From Bolinopsis microptera (taxonomy: Eukaryota > Ctenophora > Tentaculata > Lobata > Bolinopsidae), in assembly GCF_026151205.1 (NCBI RefSeq), contig NC_087083.1, forward strand, positions 14,012,944 through 14,072,943: a stretch of 60,000 bases of DNA. Direction: 5' to 3'. Position numbers and translations under genes: made by a program. The notes beneath the pieces are model-generated. The model saw only the letters and a list, made by a program, of their open reading frames with translations, made no database searches and was not told where the DNA came from. Within the stretch, counting starts at the first letter, position 1; every line of letters starts with the position of its first letter. Below, piece after piece: positions 36,801-47,583 of this stretch.

Positions 36801-39800
36801 GAAAAAGTGCGGTGACGTCATTGAAAGTTAGTGTATGCGTGACCAGCATTTACGTACTTGTTCATAATCAATCGCAAATCGTGGACATAAAAAACACGTG
36901 CACGCTGATTGACCATTGTTAGGGGGTGCACGATAAAAATAAACTTGCTCGGATTTTCAAAATTTTTGTACCATTGTTTTCTAGAGACTGTGAGAATTTT
37001 CACAGTACCAAATTTGTCATATTTTTTTGGGATGATCAGTGAGTTTTGCCTAGGTGCCATATTTGATGGTGCGCGGCTTTTGGAGCAAAATTAGGTGTAA
37101 AACTTGCGTAATTTGACCAAATTCGTTGATTTTTGTCGTATTATTTTATCATATCTTCGGTTCCTGAACATGAATCATGCTGAAAATTTGTCAGAACCTT
37201 CCAATCATACTTAACTACCGAACCTAATTTAGTTGTGAGAGATTGGCCTTGATTAAGAGGTCTAAAACTGACAAAATAGGTATAAATTCGTTGATAACTC
37301 AAATTCTGACCATCGAAATTGCTCAAACTAATTTAGGTTCAGTAGAACATAAGTGTTTACGTACGCTGACCAAATTTCAACAAAATTGTTATATGAGAAG
37401 TATTATAACTTTTTGATTGTTTCCGAAATAATGTGCTGGCCGAAATACGAGCTAAAAAACCATTCAATGGTCAGCGCGCGCGTCTTACGGTCGATGGCGC
37501 ACTGCCTACCATTGTTAATGGTCTGGCCCGAAGCGCGCTACTTCGTAGCAATTGCCATCGGGCATTGCGGGCAAGTGATATTTCGAGAAGAAAGTTGATA
37601 CATGTTTCGTATCCCTACTTCGAAGAAATTTAGACGAGTAACATCCGTCAAGCACGCTGAGTACCAATAGGAAAAAAAGTAATGTATACGCTAGAAAAGC
37701 CGCGCGCGTGCTGAGATAGCTTGTAAAATTTGGTTATTAGATAGTAAAACTGCAACAAATAAACCGCGCCAGCTTGCGCGTTTGATTCGCTCCTACGAAA
37801 TCGCTCGCCCAAATTTTAAGAAAATTCTTGTGAAAACAGAAAAGGCCTTTGGGTATGAATGATATTGATCTGAATCGGTGTATTTTTTGGACGCTGATCC
37901 CGAATCACCCGCCATGAAGTAGGGTAAAAAACCGTTTTAGTCACGTGACAGGCTAGTAAAACATGATTTCGATTGTTTAGGGCTCATGTTAGGGTTAGGG
38001 TTGTGGTACGCGGGTTATGGATAGCTTCGGGGTTATGGTTATGGTTAGGTTAGGGTTGGGATTAGGGTTTATGTAAAACTGTTTTGTACGGCTGCAAAAC
38101 CATAAAAACCAAGGTCACGTGAAATTTTTGGGCGAGCGAATTAGCAAGATCCGGTTTTTATATAAAAATAAGCGTACACATGATATACAATGCAATAAAC
38201 CTAAGAGTTTCTGCATGTTCGATTATTTTGCACCTAACCATGTGCCTTCGTGCTGCCGTTGCTTTATCCAGATATGTATTGATTCACAATGTCAATCCTT
38301 CGCAGCTCGGTGAGGCACAGTGGTGCATCTCGCCGATCTACCGGTTGCGAGGAGCATTATTTGATGCGCGCGCGACCCAGTAGTGCATCGCGCTACAAGA
38401 TATGTAGTGCGCCATCGACAGTGAGCCGCGCGTGCCGACTGTATAGTAGTATGGTTTTTTAGCGCTAATTTCGGCCAGCACAATTTTCTTCAAACAAATA
38501 GATATTGAGTATCCTTCCCGACCTCCGATTGCAACAAAAATTGGTGAGCTTACTCATAGACTTACAAGAAAAGTGTCCGAAATAATACGACAAAAATCAA
38601 CGAATTTGGTCAAATTACGCGACTTTAACCAGGTTAAGGGGCATTGAGAAAGCGCTTATAAGCGCTCTTTAATTCCGGGCACTCCCCCGTTCCGACCAGG
38701 CTAGGGCCTAGGGGCAGCATTGAAAAAGTGCTTATAAGCGCTTTCTAATTCCTGCCAACCAGCCCATGGGTGATGGGAAAAGCGGTAGAAAAGAGATCAT
38801 AAGCGCCTATAAGCGCTTTTAAATCCTGACTCTGCCGGTGACCCCAGCTTGCACAGAAAAGCAATTATAAGCAATAAGCGGGCACTCTGATTTCCAGTTC
38901 CGACCAGGTTAAGGGTAATTGAGAAATCGCTTATAAGCGCTTTTTAATTCCGGGCACTCCCCCGTTCCGACCGGGTTAGGTGCAGCATTGAAAAAGTGCT
39001 TATAAGCGCTTTCTAATTCCTGCCAACCAGGCCATGGGTGATAGGAAAAGCGGTAGAAAAGCGATCATAAGTGCCTATAAGCGCCTTTAACTCCCCCGTT
39101 CCGACCAGGTTAGGGCCTAGGGGCAGCATTGAAAAAGTGCTTATAAGCGCTTTCTAATTCCTGCCAACCAGGCCATGGGCGATAGGAAAAGCGGTAGAAA
39201 AGACTAAGAGATCATAAGCGCCTATAAGCGCTTTTAAATCCTGACTCTGCCGGTGCACCCCAGATTGCACAGAAAAGCACTTATAAGCGGGCACTCTGAT
39301 TTCCAGTTCCGACCAGGTTAAGGGTAATTGAGAAATCGCTTATAAGCGCTTTTTAATTCCGGGCACTCCCCCGTTCCGACCGGGTTAGGTGCAGCATTGA
39401 AAAAGTGCTTATAAGCGCTTTCTAATTCCTGCCAACCAGGCCATGGGTGATAGGAAAAGCGGTAGAAAAGCGATCATAAGCGCTTTTAAATCCTGACGCT
39501 GCCGGTGCACCCCAGGTTGCACAGAAAAGCACTTATAAGCGGGCACTCTGATTTCCAGTTCCGACCAGGTTAAGGGTAATTGAGAAATCGCTTATAAGCG
39601 CTTTTTAATTCCGGGCACTCCCCTGTTCCGACCAGGTAAGGGGCAGCATTGAAAAAGCGCTTACAAGCGCTTTTAAATTCCGGGCACTACCCCGTTCCGA
39701 CCAGGTTAGGTGCAGCATCGAAAAAGCGCTTATAAGCACTTTTTAATTCCTGCTCACCTGGCCATGGATGATAGGAAAAGTGGTAAAAGCGGTAAAATAG

Positions 39801-40502
39801 CGATGAATTAGCCGTTATAAGCGATTTCTAAAAAAGCGATTATAATCGATTATAAGCGGTTATAAGATGTAATATAGCGTTTTCCTGACTCAATTTTAAA
39901 AGCGCTTATAAGCGCTTTATTTGCGCTTTACAAACAGCTAAATTGCACCCCACTTATAAGCGCTTATAATCGCTTATAAATGGTTCAAAAAAGCGCCTAC
40001 GAATCGCTTATCCGGCCAACCGCTTATCCACCCGTTTTTGGCGCTAATCCTACTGAAAAACCGCTTTCAAATCGCTCAGCGACGCTAGTAAGCGCTTAAA
40101 AGCGCTTATAAGCGCTTTTAAATTCAAAAAAGCGCTTTTTTGAATTATGACATCAATTATAGTCGATTATAAGCGATTTTTTTTGAACCGTTTATAATCG
40201 TAAAAAAATCGATTATAAACGGTTTTTAAAAAAAAAAGCGCCGAGAAAGCGCTCAATAAGCGATTATCGGCGCCGATCATAAAATATCGTTTATGGAAAC
40301 TTGCCCAAAATACAACTTTTTGTATAGCTCCAGTTCCAATTCAAAGTTTAACTTTGAGAATCATTACCCTTTCATCATGAGTCAGAGTATGAACTTATTA
40401 CTAATAAAGTTGATTAATATTGATTGCTTAGTTACAGTGAAACTTTTACTTACTGTCGCTGCTCCAGGTAATCGTGGAGTTAAAAGATCGTCAATGAATT
40501 GA
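33827..40502 (+). CDS. probable small secreted peptide precursor, four exons
   Basis: Proposed exons: 33827-33887, 34292-34375, 34527-34550 and 40468-40502, in agreeing phases, for 67 residues. Exon 1 encodes a strong signal peptide (MMLRLACLAFFVLFLAIVTA). Exon 2 is acidic (EVEEVEDTYSQELNELAERE) and ends in a Lys-Arg site before Gln. Exons 3-4 are short and very basic. This is the layout of a prohormone or host-defence peptide; the function is unknown. An AATAAA lies at 40557. The last exon is the weakest part: exon 3 could instead read on to a stop near 34609 or use the next donor at 34574. If right, intron 3 contains the whole foldback element. Exons 1-2 alone: about 0.7 confidence. Confidence 0.5.
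36926..37502 (-). mobile_element. long dispersed repeat, copy 2
   Basis: Reverse complement of 8346-8930, with scattered substitutions. The small open frame at 36909-37094 is conserved only because the copies are similar. Confidence 0.75.
37988..38071 (+). repeat. degenerate telomere-like tract
   Basis: Runs of gttagggttagggttg, then ggttatggttatggttagg and ttagggttgggattaggg, a decayed TTAGGG pattern. Confidence 0.7.
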
Positions 40503-40881
40503 AGACAGCAGATTCGAGCAGCTCATGTTATGCTGCATGGAATGTTATAACATTTAAATAAAACGAATAAAATTCTCAAATTAATTTTTGTCACATAATT
40601 GCATTATAGCATTATACATTAACGTGTAATCCCTTTGGTTGCATAAGAAAATCAGGTAAAACTATCGTTCAGATCATTTTTATTCTTCAAATCAGTATAT
40701 GGATAATATTTTAGATTATTTCGTGGACCAACATTTATTTATATTTATAAATATAATCATGTTCCATGTTTTATTTCGACGGTATAAAATATAATTATAA
40801 GCTTGTTTATATCATATCTTGAAATCGCATAACAATTTTTTCGTGACTGGTGACTACTATTCGCCGTTTTCTTACAATATC

Positions 40882-42391
40882 TTAAGGCCAGAGGGGGGGG
40901 TAAATGGCACTTTTCTAGTTTTCACATATTTGATAATAGCTGCTGGAGACGAACAAGAAGAAAAAAACCGGATCAAAATCTGACCTTGCGTTCCTGAGAT
41001 ATCGCGCGCTAAATTTTGAGGTTTACCTGTAATCACATGTTAAACTGGATATTTAAACGGCTGTAACTTTTTTGACCTTTCGATTCCTTAGTTGAGAAAA
41101 CTGGCCACTCCCTGATCTTGAGGTTTGGTACAGTGGTTCCTTGGACAATTATCCTCATTTATGATGCAGCGATTTTTTTTATTTGACTCGGTTCTTGAAT
41201 TATGAGGTTAACCATGTCAAAAATTCGACAAATTTAGCTGGTTAACCTCATAATTCGAGAAACGAGTCGAATAAAAAAAATCGCTGCATCTAATGTCTAG
41301 ATACTTGTCCAAGGAACCACTGTACCAAATCTCAATATCAGAGGGTGGTTGGTTTTCTCAACTAAGGAACTGGAAGTCACAGAATGTGTTTTGAGATAGA
41401 TGCAATTTAGTGTTTTCAAAATTTTGAATATTCACTGGAACGTATCACAGTTCGTTAGTTAGGACTTTTTATACACTTAATAACGTTTGCTTGATCAGAC
41501 CTGGCCGTCCCCTGAATGATTTTAGCCACTTTCAGTAGTTAATGTCCTTGTATTGTAAAAAATGAGGTTAACCAAGACTTCCTGTAAACACTAACTGCTT
41601 AAAATTTGGTTGTTAACCTCGCTTTAGACCATATAACACTGGGATTGGTTTATCAATATGTTATTATATATGTAGTAAAACATTTGCACAGTATAACGAT
41701 TAAGTTTTTGAGGTTAACATGTAATTGACTGGTCAGATATTCAAAAAATGAGAGGTTAACCTCATTTTTAAGCCATTTACGGGCAAAATCTTCTACTAAA
41801 ATATGGTCAGTTCAAATCACCTTTGTCACGTGATTATAGTTGTAGGCATTGTGATACCAATAGATACCTCACTTCGATATTGTGGTACATTACAAAAGTA
41901 AGAATCGTATGTATATTCCCTACGGTACCAAAATGTGATGGTTAACCTCATTTTTTTCATTTTCCAAGATAAAAGAAAGTCATTCAACACGTCATCTATT
42001 TGGAAATGTGTATACCGTAAACTTACGATGAAAATAATAACTCTATCATGTGATCTATTCTCGCTATATCTAAAAGAAGAGGTTAACCTCATTTAATCAC
42101 GTTTGGATATTAATTTTTCTGATAATTATGAACCTAAAGTTTAGAGTTTACATTTGCTGACCGAAATAACAAAAAATTATGGCGTGTAATAAAATTTTAA
42201 CCTCAATTTTATTAACCTCAATGTTGTATAGTCAATTTTGTGAAAATCGGTTAACCTCAATTATAAAATAAAGTTAATCAGCTACAAATATGTGAATAGC
42301 AGCAATGTTTTTGTCATCCAAAATTAAATCGATTTAGAAAATAATATTTTGGTAGAAATTTTTGACCCCTTACCCCCCCCTCTGGCCTTAA
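40882..42391. mobile_element. 1.5-kb TTAA-flanked MITE with internal palindrome
   Basis: Flanked by TTAA on both sides. Terminal inverted repeats run about 18 bases: ggccagagggggggg then taa, mirrored by ttacccccccctctggcc. The TTAA target fits piggyBac-like or Kolobok-like elements. An internal imperfect hairpin spans about 41085-41370, with arms such as tgatgcagcgattttttt and its complement. The motif gaggttaacctcat or parts of it recurs many times between 41200 and 42260. No transposase ORF. Confidence 0.85.
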
Positions 42392-42577
42392 ATGATATAG
42401 TAAAATTTGATCAAATTGTTAGACTTAGAGTTAACCATTTCTATTTTTCCGAATAGTGTTGGCCGCAGAACAATTTACTCTAAGGGCGCACCAAAAGTCA
42501 ACCTTAGACAGGACCCTTAACCATGAACCAGAGCCCTCAATTGTGCCAAACGTATTATATTTATATGGTATAATAGT

Positions 42578-42654
42578 TTACCTGGGGACCTCAGGCTATC
42601 ATGTTCATTAACATAGAGATTTGGCAGAATGACAGACTGAGCGCGGCCCAGTAA
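42578..42654 (+). mobile_element. TTAC-ended mini element, copy 4
   Basis: Begins ttacctggggacctcaggct and ends gagcgcggcccagtaa, close to the 7131 copy with small deletions. 42655-43560 beyond it shows no gene. Confidence 0.7.
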
Positions 42655-43562
42655 ATAATAGTACGCGTAGGCTCATGGTATTGGTTAGGTGAACAGAATA
42701 ATTACAAATACTAATACTAATAGAACGAAAACTTAAAGTCCAACTCCGGCCAAGCTGCGATTCAAAATACATATTTTTTCCTTGTATTGCAGCTTGCCCA
42801 TTTATTTGAATATAGTAATTAATATTTATTGAGTTTTTCCATATAATTTCAACAAAGCTGTGCGGAATTGTAAAATGCTGTTGAAGTTTTGTTCGCTCAG
42901 AACAGAATCTCATTAAAAAATTTAATATTTAGAATTATATCTATCAAAGATTCTCGCTCCTCTGGCCTCAGCAAGTTTATATATAATATATATATAGTTT
43001 AAATACTTTAATAAACACTACTATATAACAAATAATTTGAGGATGACTGTAAGTGTAAAGGTATATTTTACCGACATTTGAAGTCAACGCGTACCGAGTT
43101 GTTTTACTGACAGTTGTGGCTGACTAACAATATACATATATATAATAAATTAAAATAGTTGTTGCTTGGTTTCCCTAAGAGAGTGCTCGACTGCAGTTAA
43201 GCAGGAGATCTAGAAGAGCTGAGACTGAAAAGAAGAACTAGAAGAGAGCTGAGAGCTATACAGAACCTGAAAAAGTTCATGCAATTAAGAACAATATATT
43301 ATGATATAATTATGGTCAGCCCTTTTTATTTATATTTAGAAAATGTAAACCGACTCAAGGAATTAGCTTATTAGGTAGCAAAAATTGAGATTGTTGTGTC
43401 ACAACTCACATATAATTTCATATTTGATCTATGACTATATTTAAAAGGACCGTGTTTTTGCAGCACGGCATTCAGTAAAATTTTACGTTTTTTGGTAAAC
43501 CACTTTACTTTAGAAACGAAAGCAAATCTTAGTAGTGCAGTGCTTTAATAATCTAATAATGA

Positions 43563-44829
43563 TTGTTTTACTATAATAACTCGCAATGAGCAACCTCTCG
43601 AGCCTTTTGAGGGTCTACCACGTGCTCTCAATGTCCCTTTTACTGGAGTTGAAATACATGCAGCCACCTCTAGCTTGAAAAATGGGAGGGCAAATGGTCC
43701 CGATGGAATACCCAACGAGCTAATTAAGTACTCTAATAGTACAGTCCATGAACATTATGCTGGAATCATCAACAGTTGTTTCGAGACACATACTTTCCCC
43801 ATTTCCATTGGAGAGGCTACTATAACACCCTTACAGAAGCCAAAAAAACCTATTGGTCCTCTGAAGAATTTACGTCCACTCACCTTGTCCAATGCAGCCA
43901 GAAAAATTCTGTCTATGGCTACTCTTAAAAGGATAGAAGAAAAAGTGAACGCCTTCACTGGTCCATGGCAGTGTGCATATAAACGCGCTTGTTCTTGTGC
44001 TGATATTGTTTGGTGTCAGCGAGTTCTACTGTCAGTTGTCCAAAGGAAGAAATGGGAGTATCAATATCATCGCATGGGCATTGATATGTCTAGTGCGTTT
44101 GACACGATCAAACGCACTACGATTCTTGAACTCCTGAAACTGTGTGGCTGTACTCAGTACTGAGGATGAGCTGAGGATTGTCCGGTTGTTGTTGTCCAAC
44201 ACAAAGCTACGGGTGAAGGTAAATGGAGTTCTTTCAGCTGAGTTTTTAAGTCTCCTTGGAGCTTTCCAAGGTGACTGTCTATCCGGCTGTCTGTTCACCC
44301 TTGTCTTGGCTGGTGCTTTGAATGAACTTAGATGGACTATAACAATCAGTTTAGATAGGCCGATCCCCCGATTACTATTGCTGGCCTTCCACTTGACACT
44401 GAATATGCTGATGATGTTGACTTCAATGATGAAGAGGAAGACAACTTGAGAGCTATTTTGCCCCAGGCAACAGCTATACTCGAGAAATGGAACCTCTTTG
44501 TCAATGAAGACAAAACGGACTTCACTCATGTTTATTTAGCTAGTACGGGTGAAGTCGACAGTGATGGAAAATTAGTGTCGGGGAATGAAGCATGGAGGAA
44601 AAGTATCACTCTAGGGTCCGTCTTGTGTAGCAAAGCTGATATTCAGCGTCGCATAAACCTGGGATATGCTGCCTTTAACAATTACAAGAAGGCCTGGAGT
44701 GATAAACTGCCCCTAAACAAACGTCTAATACTGTATAATACTTTAGTCGTATCGGTTCTTATGTACAACTCATCCTGTTGGGCCGTCCCCAAAATATTCC
44801 TTGAAAAACTAGATGTTGTTTTTATTTGA
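43563..44829 (+). pseudogene. broken non-LTR reverse transcriptase
   Basis: Homologous protein is spread over at least three frames. 43675-44163 has NGRANGPDGIPNELIKYS, LRPLTLSNAARKILS and GIDMSSAFDTI. After a shift, about 44160-44340 has GAFQGDCLSGCLFTLVLAGAL. Another shift leads to EYADDVDF (near 44400) and then NEDKTDFTHV and a thumb/C-terminal region ending at 44829. The Asp pair survives, but the frame is broken at about 44160 and again near 44345. No endonuclease is attached. It differs in sequence from the other reverse transcriptase fragments here, so a different clade is likely. Confidence 0.78.
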
Positions 44830-44868
44830 ATAATATCTTTGACCTGCATTATCTCCGTAATTTGAGTT

Positions 44869-45855
44869 ACCTTACTCGGGAATATTATAACTGGGATAAA
44901 GTGGTGGGTTTTGGAAGATTTCGCCATATTTTTCCCGGTCAAAAATTTTACCAGTCATAAAAAAACCCGCCGACTCAGATTATGGGGTTCCAAGGGGGTG
45001 GTGATCATCATATTTTACCTGAAGTCTCATATGTGCTAGAGAAGACTTTTGAAGCAGTGGATGGAGGGCTGTAACTTTATTTATATTAATTCAAATTGGC
45101 TGTTGCTACCATAATTTCGTTATAAAAATCACAATTTGGTTATAGAAATCAAATTTCAGGGTGGACCTTGATTCTCATTTCTCTTGCCCATGAATCAGTG
45201 AATCGTAGAGAAGAAAACAATTTATATGTGTAGACTAAAGAAAGAGGGAGTTTTTCCCGTTAAAGTAACTTGTGGCCACATCCCGTTAGAAGTGAGTAAA
45301 CTGTGCCACTATTTCATGGTCCACGGTGGATTGATTACTGGAGCAGTTGAAGATGCAAAGCCAAGATGTTCCCCAATACCAAGCGGTGGGCAGGAAATTA
45401 AGCTCCGGCTGACCTTCAGAGCAGTAGCCCCATTAGCGGACAAATGAAAGTGTTGTTAAGACAACAATACAACTTCGAATTTGACGGTCAGCAGCAGGGG
45501 TATATCAATAATGATAATGGAGGGGACATTAGCGATAATGAGAATGAGAATACGCTTTAATGAAGATTTGACTTATTATTGCTTAGATTTATTTTCCTTT
45601 AAATAGACGTGTCTTTTTTTCTATTTCTGAGTAATATCAATAACTGTAAATTGAAATAACTTCTTTAACAAGCAACAAAAACAGAAATTTCGGTTGAAAA
45701 TTTGTTGACCTCTGAAAAAAAACTTGAAAGGTCGGCCACCGGTAAATACATGACCGGGATAATTTGGCGGGTTTTGGGAAAATCCGCCATATTTTTCCCG
45801 GTCATTAATTTTCCCAGTCATAAATTAACCCGCTATAATATTCCCGAGTAAGGTA
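44869..45855. mobile_element. 1-kb element with complex palindromic ends
   Basis: The ends taccttactcgggaatatta and taatattcccgagtaaggta are exact inverted repeats. Inside each end lies a further self-complementary block built on ggcgg-ttt-ccgccatatttttcccggtc, which recurs in direct orientation at both ends. An internal open frame (45226-45447) reads CGHIPLEVSKLCHYFMVHGG, then TGAVEDAKPRCSPIPSGGQE. It looks like real protein sequence, but I cannot name the family. Confidence 0.7.
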
Positions 45856-47090
45856 TGACAAGAGATATTGGCGGAAATTGCAATGAAGTTTTTAATTTTT
45901 AGTTTTTGTTTTAGGGAAAGATTAGACTTGGGCGTTGTTTTTTAACTATCCCTTGTTTAGAACTTTGAATTAATAATTACTATAATATGAAAGATATCAT
46001 GACGGAAGATTCGCGTTCGACAAACTTGTAACAGAACATTTACCCACTAAATTTCTACATGCCATTGATGCCTTACATTGAATTAAGTTTTATACTATAG
46101 TGGAAAGATATATATTAGATTAGTGGTAGAGATTTCTGATGATAATAAAAGAGGGTCTCAAAGTGTTTCCATTGGAAACACTAGGAACTCAGAACTAAAG
46201 TATACTAATTCTAAACGTATGTTGACGGTTGCGTTAGTCCGGTAATGATTTTATTGATTTTCATTAAATATAGTATTTTTATGACTATGAGTATTTTGAT
46301 TGTGACCTTACTGACAAATTCTAAAAACCCCAAAATTCTAAATCGATTACTTTTAAAAGTCACAGTCGTGTCAAATGGAGTATGTAGTCATGTGTAGCCA
46401 GTCCACACTCTGATTCCATAATTATATGATCATGAAGGACTTAACCAAAAAGCTCGAATAAGTTCGGTTGATTTCCCCACCTAAAGATTACAAATACAAT
46501 CATGAACACCACAGCTACCAGCAGCGTATTAGTTTTAATATTAACACTTTGTCTTATTGCGAAACACGAGATTTCCGTTTTCTAGCCAACTCCTTTGTAC
46601 GTCTAATTGCAGGTTCTTTCTCAACAAGGGCTTATACTGTGACATGAGCCGTTCTTAGCTTGTTTTGATTGGGTTATGAATAAACTTAAACGTGTTGTTT
46701 AATTCATGGAACTAAAGCTGGCCAAAAATAGATGTATATCTATTGTTTTTATATTTTCTTTGAGTTTAAACCAATTACTTTCCTTTTGTATGCATTGTAT
46801 CAATTAAATTGGTGATCTTTTATACGCAAATCTATTCATTATCTCCTTTACGAACACGGTTCATTTCGCAAGAATTCCCTCCCTTAGCTTGTGGTCTTAG
46901 AACTGCTATTTCAATTCTATTGTAGCGCAAGCTGAGCACAATAGATTGCAAATCAAAACAGGTATAATTGTATATCTTGTGCGGTTTCGTCCTGACATCT
47001 TAGTTATTGGCAACATAATGAGCGAACAAAGCGTCAGATTAAACCATTAATTCAATCTTCTCAACTTCACAAAGCAAAGATTAAACGCCC
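45856..47090. other. AT-rich intergenic stretch
   Basis: No ORF, repeat or RNA gene recognised. It separates the transposon cluster from the protease promoter. Confidence 0.6.
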
Positions 47091-47097
47091 TGTCAGC

Positions 47098-47344
47098 CAC
47101 GTGACAGGCGCTTGGCTCAGGACCAATCACGGAGAGCCGGGACCTGTCACGTGGTATACCTCTTGTGACCATGGTTATATTGAACTCTGCGTTGAGGTGT
47201 GCACGTGCTAGACGCAACGAGATTAGAAACTCGGCTGAGGGAATTATTTAAGAACTGATCGTGAGGAGGGCTTCAGCTCATTTCTGGTTTAACTCTTTTC
47301 ATACGCCCCTTGACTCACAGAACCCTTTTCAGTGAAGAACTTTG
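47098..47344 (+). promoter_or_regulatory. putative promoter and 5'UTR exon of the protease gene
   Basis: Two CACGTG E-boxes (47098 and 47148) flank a CCAAT box (47123); cctgtcagccacgtgacagg is itself nearly palindromic. A TATA-like TATTTAAG lies at 47245, with a plausible start site near 47275-47285. The 5'UTR exon would end at 47344 (donor gtgagt), and the acceptor tatttcag ends at 47569, just before the ATG at 47584. GTCACGTG-type sites resemble the CLEAR motif bound by TFEB-family factors; that link is inference. Confidence 0.5.
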
Positions 47345-47583
47345 GTGAGTTGTTATAGTTCTTAGAATTGATTCTTAGTTGTTACAATTCTTAGAATTTA
47401 TTCAATACGTTATCCTGATCCATTCGATAGCTCATATGAAATTAAATTATAAGCAGATTCATGACCATATAGTACCCCATATATTGGATTTATTCGAGCT
47501 TCATAACTAATATTAAGTTTAACAGCTTAACAACTTTAGAAAAGTGGGTTTTAACGCCATGTATTTCAGGAAGAGTAGCCTAT

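Larger units (their letters stand above)
36600..38632. other. central loop of the foldback element, made of other repeats
   Basis: It contains the inverted partner (36926-37502) of the 8346-8930 repeat, and a block sharing ttcgaagaaatttaga with 18445. There is also a telomere-like tract, the gcgcgacccagtagtgcatc motif near 38370, and a truncated relative of the long repeat ending at the right arm. No gene is seen. Confidence 0.65.
34711..40306. mobile_element. 5.6-kb foldback element with very long inverted arms
   Basis: The ends are gggcaagtttccataaacga and its exact complement (40287-40306). The left arm spans about 34711-36600 and the right arm about 38632-40306. Both arms are filled with the self-complementary aaagcgcttataagcgcttt and with roughly 110-base subrepeats containing taacctggtcggaacggg and tgcccggaatt. 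The complementary arms continue far inward with small rearrangements. No transposase ORF is seen, so it is nonautonomous. A target duplication is not clear. Confidence 0.88.

Noticed and set aside
44032-44529. 165-residue minus-strand ORF
   Set aside because: Shadow of the plus-strand reverse transcriptase pseudogene, whose motifs are clear.
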